Assembly: GCA_003605055.1 (NCBI GenBank)
Contig: QZKP01000053.1
Span: forward strand, 24,347 to 88,346
Length of the DNA: 64,000 nt
Direction: 5' to 3'
DNA from: Desulfarculus sp.
GTDB taxonomy: Bacteria; Desulfobacterota; Desulfarculia; Desulfarculales; Desulfarculaceae
The notes under the pieces were generated by a model that was given only the letters and a program-made list of their open reading frames with translations, did no database searches and was not told where the DNA came from. Positions 6,573-15,638 of the stretch are shown here, in pieces. Position numbers and translations under genes: made by a program. Within the stretch, counting starts at the first letter, position 1; every line of letters begins with the position of its first letter.

Positions 6573-7982
6573 CTATTGCTGGTTTGAACCCCCCAAATAG
6601 CGCATCAGATACAGCAACCGGCCGGACTCGGCCAGGGGCCTGGTTTGCACGACCTGGAAACAGCGGCCGAAGGCGGCCGCAAAGGCCTCCGGGCCCAGGT
6701 CGTGCAGTCCCGCCGCCTCCCGGTTGGCCAGCAGGCGCTGCGCCTGGGAGTCATCGGGCGGGATGTACTCCACCACCAGCCAGCGGGCCAGGCGGGCCAG
6801 GAGTTCTGCGATGCGGCCGTAAGGCAGGTTGTTGCCGATGGCCAGGTGGTGCACCAGGGCCAGGGCCAGGGCCGCGTCGGCCGGGCCCCGGGCGGCCAGG
6901 GAGTCGCGCTCGGCAAGGTCCCAGCCCAGGGCCGGGCTGGGGTTGTTCAGGTCCATCACCAGGGGCAGGATGCGGCGCTCGCCGTCTTGTTGGCAGCGCC
7001 GGTAGTTCTGCTCCACCGCGGCCATGTCCAGGTCAAAGGAGACCACCAGCCCGGCCTGCTCGGCCGCCACCCGGCTGTAGCGCCCGGTGTTGCCTCCCAG
7101 GTCCCAGACCGTCTGCGGGGCGGCCTGAGCCAGCATATCGCGCACCAGCTCGGCCTTGTGCTGGGCCGCCCGCTCACTGTAGTTGGTGTCCTCATAGTAG
7201 GCGGCCCACTGGGTGCCCTGGGGCCGCCAGGAAAGCCCCCGCACGGCCCCGCGCAGGCTCTCCACTAGGCCCAGCATGGCCCGGCCGGAGAAGGCCTTGT
7301 CCTTGACTTCCACCTTGCGGCCGCCGAAGCGGGCCTGGCTCTTGGCGTGCAGCCCGATGTGCATCAGCAGGCCCGGCCGGAGCAGGGCCCGCCGGGGCAG
7401 GAGGGCCTGGGCCAGGTCCAGGGGCAGGCCCTCCAGGTGCAGCCGGGACAGGCGGCCCAGGCGCCAGTCCCTGAGGGCCATCAGGGCCAGGGGGGCCAGG
7501 AAGTGCCGGCAGAACTGCTGGTAGGCCACCCAGGGCCGGCCCTCCTGATAGCGTTCAAAGGACAGGGTGTCTATGAATCGGGGCCGGCCCTCCAGGAACT
7601 GGAGGTTGAAGGCGCTGGCGTCCTTGAGGCACAGGCCGCGGGCCAGGGCCCGTCGCTGCACCTCCAGGGTGGCCAGGGCCGCGTCCTTGAGCTGCCCGAA
7701 GCACCACTCGTAGGGATAGGAGACAAAGGGGACGGCCTGGGGCTGGATGACCTTGTAGGCCCCCGGCGCCAGGGCCAGCGCCAAGGGGGCCTCCTCATGG
7801 GGTATGAGCAGGCCGGCCTGGGCCAACTCCTGATACAGGCCCGAGGACAGCAGCAGGTCGTAGTCCGCGGCCCCGGCCTGATTCACCTGGCGGTAGACCG
7901 TGCCGCCGCGGGCGAAAACGAAGCCGGCCGGGTCCCGGAAGGAGGCCCCCAGGCGGCGGGGCCCAGAGGGGTTAGCCCCCAT
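6573..7982 (-). CDS. SAM-dependent methyltransferase family protein, two-domain
   Basis: 469 residues from ATG 7982; a longer frame to 8057 adds low-complexity residues and overlaps the upstream gene. The N-terminal half (about 1-250) resembles proteins annotated as nodulation-type or class I methyltransferases, with YPYEWCFGQLKDAAL and DTLSFERYQEG segments. The C-terminal half carries a SAM-binding motif VWDLGGNTGRYS, an acidic end FDLDMAAVEQN, and VMDLNNPSP as a probable adenine-binding strand. The start overlaps the stop of the tiny YLDPGAGS gene, so the two are translationally coupled. Neighbours suggest modification of a surface glycan or lipid-linked molecule, but the substrate is unknown. 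Confidence 0.7.
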   Translation of the reverse strand: MGANPSGPRRLGASFRDPAGFVFARGGTVYRQVNQAGAADYDLLLSSGLYQELAQAGLLIPHEEAPLALALAPGAYKVIQPQAVPFVSYPYEWCFGQLKDAALATLEVQRRALARGLCLKDASAFNLQFLEGRPRFIDTLSFERYQEGRPWVAYQQFCRHFLAPLALMALRDWRLGRLSRLHLEGLPLDLAQALLPRRALLRPGLLMHIGLHAKSQARFGGRKVEVKDKAFSGRAMLGLVESLRGAVRGLSWRPQGTQWAAYYEDTNYSERAAQHKAELVRDMLAQAAPQTVWDLGGNTGRYSRVAAEQAGLVVSFDLDMAAVEQNYRRCQQDGERRILPLVMDLNNPSPALGWDLAERDSLAARGPADAALALALVHHLAIGNNLPYGRIAELLARLARWLVVEYIPPDDSQAQRLLANREAAGLHDLGPEAFAAAFGRCFQVVQTRPLAESGRLLYLMRYLGGSNQQ

Positions 7983-8193
7983 GGCCGTCCTGATCCCTCT
8001 TGCGCTGGAAGAAGGACTTGAGGCGGCGCCATTGGGTCCTGAGGAAGAAGGCACCACCCAGCAGGGAGGCGATGATGATCTGCAGGGCGTAGCTGCCCGC
8101 GCCCGGGTCCAGGTAGGCCCAGGCCGGGCGGGCCCAGATCAGGCCCAGGGCCAGGGCCAGGACGGACCATGTGCATTTGCGGCGCGCTGACAT
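7972..8193 (-). CDS. Small secreted/membrane protein with YLDPGAGS motif
   Basis: 73 residues from ATG 8193, preceded by AGGGG. It has a signal peptide or first membrane segment (LALALGLIWARPAWA), then the motif YLDPGAGSYALQ directly after the predicted cleavage site, a second hydrophobic stretch (IIIASLLGGAFFL) and a basic tail. Small proteins with YLDPG-GS are familiar next to AlkP-superfamily membrane proteins and methyltransferases, and the same arrangement occurs here. The stop overlaps the methyltransferase start. Function is unknown; a scaffold or subunit of the membrane enzyme is plausible. Confidence 0.7.
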   Translation of the reverse strand: MSARRKCTWSVLALALGLIWARPAWAYLDPGAGSYALQIIIASLLGGAFFLRTQWRRLKSFFQRKRDQDGHGG

Positions 8194-8242
8194 ACCCAAG
8201 CCCCTGCGATTCCGCCGAAACTCTGGATTGTTTTAAGATGCC

Positions 8243-8260
8243 CGGCCCCGAAGGGGGCCG
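8243..8260 (-). terminator. GC hairpin between two minus-strand genes
   Basis: CGGCCCC (8243-8249) pairs with GGGGCCG (8254-8260) around a 4-base loop, just downstream of the AlkP-like gene on the minus strand. There is no T-run after it, so it is a weak terminator or an attenuating or mRNA-stabilising hairpin. Confidence 0.3.
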
Positions 8261-8279
8261 ACCCAATTAAACCCGATAC

Positions 8280-10202
8280 TCAGCGAGCGGGCAAGCGCAA
8301 ATGCCCCAAGGCGTAGCGCAGGTCTCCCTGGCTGGGCAGGACGCGCAGCCGCGTGAACCCCGCCGCGGCCGGGGGCACGGCCAGCCGGCGCAGCACCATG
8401 CCGGACTTGGGCCCGGCGGGCAGGCCGAGGGCGGCCAGCTCCCGGCCCCGGCCCCAGAAGACCAGACGGTAGGCGTCGTCGCCGTCCAGGGAGATTTCCA
8501 GCCAGGGTCCCTGCTGCGGCTGGTCAAAGACGATCTCCGCCCCGAAGCCCAGCAGCCGCAGGTTGCCCGGCGCGTTCCAGGCCGCACCCGCCCGGCCGGG
8601 CCGGTCCAGGCCGGAGCCCGCGTAGCGCACCAAGGGCCGGAAGGAGGCGTAGTCCGCCTCCAGGCGGTCCGTGACCCTGAGCAGGTTAAAGGGCGTGGGC
8701 AGGGCCGAGATGAAGCTCTCGTCGGGCAGCAGGGGCAGCTTGGCCCCCAGGTAGCGGTCCAGCACCACCCGGAAGCTGTTCACCGGCGAGATGCCGGGGT
8801 ACAGGGCCGGGCCGCCCGAGCCGGGCAGGCGGTAGGCGCTCAGGATGGTCAGGCGCTCGGGCAGGAAGCTGCGCTCCAAGTGCTCCCAGTCCAGGGTGCT
8901 GCCCGGCCCGTGGTCGCCCTGCAGCAGGATGGCCACCGGCCGGGGGCTGGCGGCCAGGATGCGGTCTATCACCTGCAGGATGCGGGCCCGCAGGTAGAGC
9001 ACCTGGTCGCGGTAGCCGGCCACGTACTCCCGCCGCAGCCCCTCCTGGCCGGCCACCCGCGAGCTGCCGTCGGCCCAGCCCACCTGGCCCCCCACCACCC
9101 GGGGCTGGCCCTGGGGCCCCAGCAAAAAGGGCGGGTGGGGGCTGAGCAGGTGGGCGAAGACGAAGACGGGCCGGGGCTCCGCGGCCGGGCCGGGCAGGCG
9201 CTCCAGCACCCACAGGATGCGGCGGCGCATGCGGTCGGCCTGGGCCGCGTGCATGCCCAGCAGGTCCAGCACCGGCTCCAGCAGGCTGTTGCGGATGAGC
9301 AGGTCCTGGAACTCGCTGATGCCCCCGAAGTACTGGTCCGCCTGGCGCAGCTCGGTCTCCGGGCAGCCCGAGGGGAAGGCCACGATGCGGTAGCCGTGGG
9401 CCCTGAGCTGCGGGAACAGGCGGTTGTCCTTGATCATCTTGACTAACAGCGCCCGCCGGGCCGACTGCGGGGCCGGCAGTTCCGCCACCTGGTCCAGATA
9501 GGTGTAGTTCAGGGAGCTGGCCAGGGCCAGGTTGGTCTGGGCGTAGTTGGCCCGGGCCTGCGCGGCCACGTAAAAGCCGCGTTGCTCTAAGGCCCGGGTG
9601 AATTCCTGGCCGTCCAGGCCGTAGATGTCGCGCAGAATGTCCGCGCGGCCCATGCCGTCCAAAACGATGTAGTAGATGTGGGGCAAGGAGGCCTGGGCCG
9701 CGGCCGGGGCCCTGGGGGCCGTCTGCGGCGCGGCCGGCGGGGCCAGGGAGGGCGCGGCCAGCTCCTGGTAGGCGATGCCGCCCACCTGCAGCAGCACCAG
9801 GATGGCCCCCACTACGTTCAGGAAGCGGTTGACCGGGGTCAGGTCGCGCCGGAGCAAGGCCAGGGGCAGGCCCCCGGCGATGAAGGCGGCCAGCCACCAG
9901 CGCAGAAGCTGGGCCGAGTCCAGCCCGCCCACCGCGTCCTCGCCCCAGAGGGCCTTGACGCCCTCCAGGACCGGGCCCAGGGCGAAGAACAACACGATGC
10001 CCAGGGACAGGATCAGGTAGGCCTTGGGCCGGTGGCGGAAAGCCAGCCCCACCGCCAGCATCAGCAGCAAGGACCCGCCCAGGGCCAGGGCCAGGGGCAG
10101 CAGGAGCTGGCCCAGAGAGAGGTAGGCCACGTTCTGGGAGAAATAGAACAGGACCGGGAAGCAGGCCCAGAGCAGGGGATGGTACACGCGCGGACGGGGC
10201 AA
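8280..10202 (-). CDS. AlkP-superfamily (sulfatase-like) integral membrane protein
   Basis: About 640 residues. The first 180 contain four to five membrane segments; the rest is a sulfatase/alkaline-phosphatase-like ectodomain with the entry motif HIYYIVLDGMGRADIL (metal-binding Asp and likely nucleophile region), a middle FVFAHLLSPHPPF and a late LLQGDHGPGS metal-site motif. This resembles LTA-synthase or phosphoethanolamine-transferase-like enzymes that move head groups onto lipids or glycans outside the membrane. TTG 10202 is chosen because GAGGAG lies 6-7 bases upstream; a TTG at 10268 lacks one. It leads the module with the YLDPGAGS protein and methyltransferase. The group it transfers is unknown. 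Confidence 0.75.
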   Translation of the reverse strand: MPRPRVYHPLLWACFPVLFYFSQNVAYLSLGQLLLPLALALGGSLLLMLAVGLAFRHRPKAYLILSLGIVLFFALGPVLEGVKALWGEDAVGGLDSAQLLRWWLAAFIAGGLPLALLRRDLTPVNRFLNVVGAILVLLQVGGIAYQELAAPSLAPPAAPQTAPRAPAAAQASLPHIYYIVLDGMGRADILRDIYGLDGQEFTRALEQRGFYVAAQARANYAQTNLALASSLNYTYLDQVAELPAPQSARRALLVKMIKDNRLFPQLRAHGYRIVAFPSGCPETELRQADQYFGGISEFQDLLIRNSLLEPVLDLLGMHAAQADRMRRRILWVLERLPGPAAEPRPVFVFAHLLSPHPPFLLGPQGQPRVVGGQVGWADGSSRVAGQEGLRREYVAGYRDQVLYLRARILQVIDRILAASPRPVAILLQGDHGPGSTLDWEHLERSFLPERLTILSAYRLPGSGGPALYPGISPVNSFRVVLDRYLGAKLPLLPDESFISALPTPFNLLRVTDRLEADYASFRPLVRYAGSGLDRPGRAGAAWNAPGNLRLLGFGAEIVFDQPQQGPWLEISLDGDDAYRLVFWGRGRELAALGLPAGPKSGMVLRRLAVPPAAAGFTRLRVLPSQGDLRYALGHLRLPAR

Positions 10203-10705
10203 GAGGCGCTCCTCGCTGGCAAGGCGGGCAGATGCCCTATTGGTACCACCAGCGGCCCGGCTTGGCAAAGGGGCGGGCCCCCCCTGACCTGAATCCGGAC
10301 TTGGCCGGGGCCTGGCAAGGGATTGACTCTGGGGGCGCCATTATTCTATAAATGACATTCGACGTCGGGACTGAGTGCCATAACTAGCGGATTTTTAGTG
10401 CCTTAGAGCAAGGGTTCCCCGGGGCCCGGCAGCGGCCGCCGGAGTCCTTGAGCGCAGGCGGGCGGCCCCTCCCGGCTTAGGAGCGCCGCCGCCAGGCGGA
10501 TTGCTGGTCAGGCCGGGCCCAGGGCCAATTCCCCCTGACCCACGCGGCCTTGAGCGGATAAACCCTGCGCCTGTTGACCTGTGCATGCCGATGCCCTTGC
10601 GCCATACCCCGGGAGGGGGCCCCAGGCGGCCCAACTGGGGAGGCCTAACAGAAACAGCCGCCCCGGGCCCCTGGCCTCCTGCCAGCCGGGCGGACCTGAG
10701 GTGAG
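10203..10705. other. Long intergenic region upstream of the liv operon
   Basis: Divergent spacer between the AlkP-like gene and livG. It carries a good plus-strand promoter at 10323-10352, a run of GC-rich sequence with several short inverted repeats, and no convincing coding frame. The roughly 350 bases between that promoter and livG would form a long leader or a small RNA. No terminator with a T-run was seen in it. Confidence 0.4.
10323..10352 (+). promoter_or_regulatory. Sigma-70-type promoter, possibly for livG operon
   Basis: TTGACT (10323-10328) and TATAAA (10347-10352) are separated by 18 bases. It points toward livG but lies about 350 bases upstream of it. The fit to consensus is good for such a GC-rich genome. 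Confidence 0.5.
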
Positions 10706-11482
10706 ATGAGCCTACTTGCCGTGGAAGACCTGTCCCTGTCCTTTGGGGGCCTGAGGGTGCTCTCCGAGGTGAGCCTGGAGGCGGCCCAGGGCCAGATATT
10801 GGCCATCATCGGCCCCAACGGCGCGGGCAAGACCTCCATTCTCAACTGCATCGGCGGGTTCTACCGGCCCCAGCACGGCCGCATCCTCTTCGAGGGCCGG
10901 GACATCACCCGCCTGTCCCCGGACCGCCGGGCGGCTCTGGGCCTGGCGCGCACCTTCCAGAACATCGCCCTGTACCGGGGCATGACCGTGCTGGACAACA
11001 TCAAGCTGGGGGCCCACGCCCACCTGCGCACCGGCCTGCTCGGCGGCCTCATGTACTGGGGCCCGGCCCAGCGCGAGGAGATGGCCCTGCGCCAGGAGGT
11101 GGAGGAGGAGATCATAGACTTCCTGGAGATCGAGTCCATCCGCAAGCTGCCGGTGGCGGCCCTGGCCTACGGCCTGCAGAAGCGGGTGGAGCTGGCCCGG
11201 GCCCTGGCCATGCGGCCCAGGGTGCTCCTGATGGACGAGCCGGTGGCGGGCATGAACGCCGAGGAGACCGAGGACATGGCCCGCTTCATCCTGGACATCA
11301 AGGAGGAGCGGGGCCTGACCGTGGTGCTCATCGAGCACGACATGAACGTGATCATGGACATCAGCGACTACGTGGTGGTGGTCAACTTCGGCCAGAAGAT
11401 CGCCGAGGGCGCCCCCGATCAGGTGCAGGCCCACCCCGAGGTCATCAAAGCCTACCTGGGCCAGAAGAGGGCCGGGGCATGA
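10706..11482 (+). CDS. livG: Branched-chain amino acid-type ABC transporter ATPase LivG
   Basis: 258 residues. Walker A is GPNGAGKT, Walker B is VLLMDEP, and the signature loop is the AYGLQKR form typical of LivG rather than LSGGQ. It energises import of branched-chain amino acids or, in many anaerobes, of other small carboxylates. It overlaps livH by 4 bases and opens the G-H-M-J-F order. The acyl-CoA ligase at the end of the operon hints at an aromatic or aliphatic acid as substrate (inference). Confidence 0.92.
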   Translation: MSLLAVEDLSLSFGGLRVLSEVSLEAAQGQILAIIGPNGAGKTSILNCIGGFYRPQHGRILFEGRDITRLSPDRRAALGLARTFQNIALYRGMTVLDNIKLGAHAHLRTGLLGGLMYWGPAQREEMALRQEVEEEIIDFLEIESIRKLPVAALAYGLQKRVELARALAMRPRVLLMDEPVAGMNAEETEDMARFILDIKEERGLTVVLIEHDMNVIMDISDYVVVVNFGQKIAEGAPDQVQAHPEVIKAYLGQKRAGA

Positions 11483-12363
11483 GCTTCTTCCTGGAGCTGG
11501 TGGCCAACGGCGTCGCCGTGGGCGGGGTCTACGCCCTCATCGCCCTGGGCTTCGTCTTGATCTACAAGGCCACCAGCATCATCAACTTCGCCACCGGCGA
11601 GTTCATGATGATCGGGGCCTACTTCTTCTACACCTTCATGGTGCTCTTGGGCCTGCCGGCGGTGCCCGCCTTCATTCTGGTGATGGCCTGCTCGGCCCTG
11701 CTGGGCCTGGTGGTGGAGCGGGCCATCCTGCGGCACATGCTGGGCCAGCCCACCATCAGCATCATCATGGTCACCATCGGCCTCAGCTCCATCCTGCTGG
11801 GCCTGGCCGAGCTGATCTGGACCTCGGACTTCAAGAGCTTCCCGCCCCTGTTCCCGCGGGCGCCGGTGATCATCGGCGAGGTGGTGATACGCTCCAACTT
11901 CTTCTGGGGCTTTATCATCGCCATGGCCGCGGTGGCGGCGTTCGCCCTGCTGTTCAAGTACGCCAAAGTGGGCGTGGCCATGCGGGCCACCGCCGACGAC
12001 CAGATGGCCGCCTTCTCCATGGGCATCAACGTGCGCAGCATGTTCACCGTGGCCTGGGCCATGGGGGCCATCGCCGCGGCCCTGGGCGGCCTGATCATCG
12101 GCAACATCGGCGGCATCCAGCCCAACCTGGGGCACCTGGGCCTGACCATCTTCCCGGTGGTGATCCTGGGCGGCCTGGACTCCATCGCCGGGGCGGTGGT
12201 GGGCGGCTTCATCGTGGGCATCGTGGAGAACCTGGCCGGCGGCTATCTGCACGACTACGTGCGCGGGGACGTCAAGGAGCTGGCCCCCTTCGTGGTGCTG
12301 GTGCTGATTCTTCTGATCAAGCCCTACGGCCTGTTCGGCAAGCAAGAGATCGAGCGGCTCTAG
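11479..12363 (+). CDS. livH: Branched-chain-type ABC transporter permease LivH
   Basis: 294 residues with about eight membrane segments. Family features include ANGVAVGGVYALIALGF at the N-terminus and VVILGGLDSIAGAVVGGF near the C-terminus, the EAA-like loop that contacts the ATPase. ATG overlaps the livG stop (ATGA), showing translational coupling. It forms the membrane channel with LivM. Confidence 0.92.
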   Translation: MSFFLELVANGVAVGGVYALIALGFVLIYKATSIINFATGEFMMIGAYFFYTFMVLLGLPAVPAFILVMACSALLGLVVERAILRHMLGQPTISIIMVTIGLSSILLGLAELIWTSDFKSFPPLFPRAPVIIGEVVIRSNFFWGFIIAMAAVAAFALLFKYAKVGVAMRATADDQMAAFSMGINVRSMFTVAWAMGAIAAALGGLIIGNIGGIQPNLGHLGLTIFPVVILGGLDSIAGAVVGGFIVGIVENLAGGYLHDYVRGDVKELAPFVVLVLILLIKPYGLFGKQEIERL

Positions 12364-12381
12364 CTCGGTCGGGACGCGGGC

Positions 12382-13425
12382 ATGCGCATCGGTGATTACA
12401 AGGTTTCCTACGCGGCCGACGAGGCGGTTTTCCGCAGCGGCACGGTGCGCTTCTGGCTGGGGGCCCTGTTCGTGGGCCTGGCCGTGTTCCCCTTCCTGGC
12501 CGGGGACTATCTGCTCTACATGGCCAACCTCACCGGCATCGCCATCGTGGCCGCGGTGGGGCTGAACATCCTCACCGGCGCCGCCGGCCAGATCTCCCTG
12601 GGCCACGCCGCCTTCGTGGGCATCGGGGCCTACACCGCCGCCCTCTTGATAACCCGCTTGGGGCTGCCCTTTTTGCTCTGCCTGCCCCTGGCCGGGCTCT
12701 CGGCCGCCTTCTTCGGGGTGATCGTGGGCGCGCCCTCCATGCGCATGAAGGGGCTCTATCTGTGCATCGCCACCCTGGCCGCCCAGGTGATCTTCGAGTA
12801 TGTGTTCAAGAACTGGGACGGGCTCACCGGCGGCATCCGGGGCATCAACGTGCCCCCGCCCAGCATCCTGGGCTTTTCCCTGAACAACGAGTTCCGCTTC
12901 TACTTCGTCACCGCGCCGGTGGTGATCATCGTGGTCACTGCCGCCCGCAACCTGTTCCGCACCCGGGTGGGGCGGGCCTTCATTGCCATCCGCGACCGGG
13001 ACTTCTCCGCCGAGCTGATGGGCATCAGCCTGTTCCGCTACAAGCTCTACGCCTTCGCCCTCAGCTCCTTCCTGGCCGGGGTGGCCGGCTGCCTGTGGGT
13101 GAACTTCATCAAGATCGTCACCCCGGAGCACTTCCCCCTGCACGAGTCCATCCGCTACCTGGCCATGATCATCGTGGGCGGGCTGGGCAGCGTCCTGGGC
13201 TCCATCTTCGGGGCCATCTTCATGACCATCGTGCCCGAGGTGCTCAAAAGCGCCCTGAACCTGGTGAGCGCGGTCAGCCCCAAGGCCATGGCCTTTCTCT
13301 CGCCCCTGCAGACGGTGGTCTTCGGCCTGCTGATCGTGGTGTTTTTGGTCTTTGAGCCCCACGGCCTGGCCGAGATGTGGCGCCGGGTCAAAAACTACTT
13401 CCGCCTCTGGCCCTTTGAGCACTAG
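12382..13425 (+). CDS. livM: Branched-chain-type ABC transporter permease LivM
   Basis: 347 residues, about nine membrane segments. The segments GAAGQISLGHAAFVGIGAY and IIVGGLGSVLGSIFGA are hallmarks of LivM. It starts 18 bases after livH. The N-terminal 25 residues are polar and cytoplasmic. With LivH it builds the translocation path; length is ordinary for the family. Confidence 0.92.
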   Translation: MRIGDYKVSYAADEAVFRSGTVRFWLGALFVGLAVFPFLAGDYLLYMANLTGIAIVAAVGLNILTGAAGQISLGHAAFVGIGAYTAALLITRLGLPFLLCLPLAGLSAAFFGVIVGAPSMRMKGLYLCIATLAAQVIFEYVFKNWDGLTGGIRGINVPPPSILGFSLNNEFRFYFVTAPVVIIVVTAARNLFRTRVGRAFIAIRDRDFSAELMGISLFRYKLYAFALSSFLAGVAGCLWVNFIKIVTPEHFPLHESIRYLAMIIVGGLGSVLGSIFGAIFMTIVPEVLKSALNLVSAVSPKAMAFLSPLQTVVFGLLIVVFLVFEPHGLAEMWRRVKNYFRLWPFEH

Positions 13426-13541
13426 CCGGGGCCGAGGCGCGGACGAATAGGGGACCCCGAGGGAGAGACGGCCGGCGATGCCGCGGGCCAGGCCCGGCGG
13501 CCGCGGCCGGAACGGATTCATTTTTAAGGGAGGAGTGACAG

Positions 13542-14726
13542 ATGAAAGCGAGCAAATGGCTAGTAGTCCTGACCGTGGCGGCCAGCCTGGCCCTGGGGAC
13601 CGGCCTGGCCCTGGCCGCGGACACCATCAAGGTGACCGCTCAGCAGCCCCTCACCGGCCGCTTCGCCTTCGCGGGCAAGCACATCCACCAGGGCCTGATG
13701 GACTCCCTGGGCTACGCCAACGAGCAGGGCGGCGTGGGCGGCAGGAAGTTCGAGTACATCTACGAGGACAGCGGCTACGACCTGCAGAAGGCCATCGCCT
13801 CCTTCAAGAAGGCCATGGCCCAGTACAAGCCGCCCATGGACTACGGCGAGTCCACCGGACAGGGCAAGGCCCTGGCCCCGGAGATCAACCAACGCTACCA
13901 CGTGCTCTACGGCTCCACCTCCTTCTCCGCGGAGCTGGCCGACCGCAAGAAGAACCCCTACATGTTCGTCTCCGGCCCCACCTATTCCCAGCAGTTCGGC
14001 ATCCTGCTCAAGTACATCGCGGCCCACCCCAAGAAGAAGGGCCAGGCGCCCACGGTGGCCTTCTTCTACAGCGACACCGAGTTCGGCCGCGACCCCATCC
14101 CCTACGCCCGGGAGATGGCCAAGAAGCTGGGCATCAAGGTGGTGGCCGAGGAGGTGACCGCGGTGGGCGCGGTGGACGTGACCAGCCAGCTCTTGGACCT
14201 CAAGCGCAAGAACCCGGACTACTGCATCTTCCAGGGCTACGTGGTGCCGCCCATCCCGGCGGTGATTCGCGGCGCGCGCGATTACGGACTGAAGACCACC
14301 TTCATGGGCTCCTTCTGGACCACGAGCAAGATGCTCCTGGACAAGCTGGGCAAGGACGGCGAGGGCTACATGGGCGTGAACCCCTACGCCTACTGGTACC
14401 ACACCGAGGTGCCCATGATTAAGATCATCCAGGACTACAACAAGCGGCACCACAAGGGCGTGGACTACCGGCCCAACAGCTACATGCAGGGCTGGTTCAC
14501 GGGCATGATCTTCGTCAAGCTGGCCCAGATGTGCCAGGCCAAGGGCCTGCCCATCACCGGCGAGAACCTCAAGAACATGATCCCCCAGGTCAAGGACTGG
14601 GACACCCAGGGCTTCACGGGCAAGGTGAGCTTCAAGACCACCAACGCCACGGCCGTGGGCCGGGTCTTCGTGGGCAAGGGCGGCAAGTTCGTGCCGGCCT
14701 CGGACTGGATCTACCTGGACGAGTAA
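13542..14726 (+). CDS. ABC transporter substrate-binding protein (LivJ/LivK family)
   Basis: 394 residues. A signal peptide (basic start, then hydrophobic VVLTVAASLALGTGLALAA) is cleaved before DTIKVTAQQPLTG, the usual opening of Peripla_BP_6 proteins. The strong Shine-Dalgarno GGGAGGAG precedes ATG. It captures the substrate in the periplasm and delivers it to LivHM. Sequence around the expected amino-acid clamp is not clearly conserved with leucine-binding proteins, so the ligand may be something other than an amino acid. It sits between livM and livF. Confidence 0.88.
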   Translation: MKASKWLVVLTVAASLALGTGLALAADTIKVTAQQPLTGRFAFAGKHIHQGLMDSLGYANEQGGVGGRKFEYIYEDSGYDLQKAIASFKKAMAQYKPPMDYGESTGQGKALAPEINQRYHVLYGSTSFSAELADRKKNPYMFVSGPTYSQQFGILLKYIAAHPKKKGQAPTVAFFYSDTEFGRDPIPYAREMAKKLGIKVVAEEVTAVGAVDVTSQLLDLKRKNPDYCIFQGYVVPPIPAVIRGARDYGLKTTFMGSFWTTSKMLLDKLGKDGEGYMGVNPYAYWYHTEVPMIKIIQDYNKRHHKGVDYRPNSYMQGWFTGMIFVKLAQMCQAKGLPITGENLKNMIPQVKDWDTQGFTGKVSFKTTNATAVGRVFVGKGGKFVPASDWIYLDE

Positions 14727-14799
14727 CCCAAGGCGGCTGCGGCCGGGGCCCTGCCGGGCCCCGGCCCGGCCGAAAAAGCGCACGGAAAGAGGCGGGGCT

Positions 14800-15624
14800 G
14801 TGAGCCAAGCCGGGCAGGAAAAGCCGCCCATCCTGGCGGTGAACAACATCGAGGTGGTGTACAAGCACGTGATGCTGGTGCTCAAGGGCCTGTCCCTCAG
14901 GGTGCCCGAGGGCGCCATCGTGGCTCTGTTGGGCTCCAACGGCGCGGGCAAGTCCACCACGCTCAAGGCCATCAGCGGGTTCCTGCCCCTGGAGGACGGG
15001 GAGATCACCGACGGCTGGATCGAGTTCCAGGGCCAGAACCTCAAGGGCCTGCAACCGCACCAACTGGTGCGCCGGGGCCTCTTCCAGGTCATGGAGGGCA
15101 GACACATCTTCGAGGACCTGACCGTGGAGGAGAACCTGGCCTGCGGGGCCTACACCCGCCGCAACCGGGCCCAGGTGCGGGCGGACCTGGAAAAGTGCTT
15201 CGACTACTTCCCGCCGCTCAAGGAGCGTTACAAGAGCCTGGCCGGCTACCTCAGCGGCGGCGAGCAGCAGATGCTGGCCATCAGCCGGGCTCTGTTGGCC
15301 CGGCCCCGGCTGATGATGCTCGATGAGCCCTCCCTGGGCCTGGCCCCGCTGTTGGTGGAGGAGATATTCGAGATCATCGGCCGCATCAACCGCCAGGAGG
15401 GGGTGACCATCCTCTTGGTGGAGCAGAACGCCCGGATCGCCCTGTCGGTCAGCTCCTACGGCTACATCATGGAGAACGGCCGGGTGGTGCTGGACGGGCC
15501 GGTGGAGCGGCTCTTAAAGGACCAGGACGTGCAGGAGTTCTACCTGGGCCTGGGCGCCCAGGGCGGCCGCAAGAGCTACCGCGAGGTCAAGCACTACAAG
15601 CGCCGCAAGCGCTGGCTGAGCTAG
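14800..15624 (+). CDS. livF: Branched-chain amino acid-type ABC transporter ATPase LivF
   Basis: 274 residues, slightly longer than typical LivF because of a C-terminal extension ending in basic residues. Walker A GSNGAGKS, signature LSGGEQQM, Walker B LMMLDEP. GTG start. It pairs with LivG to form the ATPase dimer. The N-terminal extension (SQAGQEKPPILAV) precedes the conserved NNIEVVY strand. It ends 14 bases before the acyl-CoA ligase start. Confidence 0.9.
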   Translation: MSQAGQEKPPILAVNNIEVVYKHVMLVLKGLSLRVPEGAIVALLGSNGAGKSTTLKAISGFLPLEDGEITDGWIEFQGQNLKGLQPHQLVRRGLFQVMEGRHIFEDLTVEENLACGAYTRRNRAQVRADLEKCFDYFPPLKERYKSLAGYLSGGEQQMLAISRALLARPRLMMLDEPSLGLAPLLVEEIFEIIGRINRQEGVTILLVEQNARIALSVSSYGYIMENGRVVLDGPVERLLKDQDVQEFYLGLGAQGGRKSYREVKHYKRRKRWLS

Positions 15625-15638
15625 GGGGCGAGGGGAGC

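Noticed and set aside
11452..13521. Long minus-strand open frame of 689 codons opposite livH-livM
   Set aside because: It mirrors the codon bias of the real permease genes and is His/Gly/Gln-rich low-complexity sequence. The plus-strand genes have clear family motifs.
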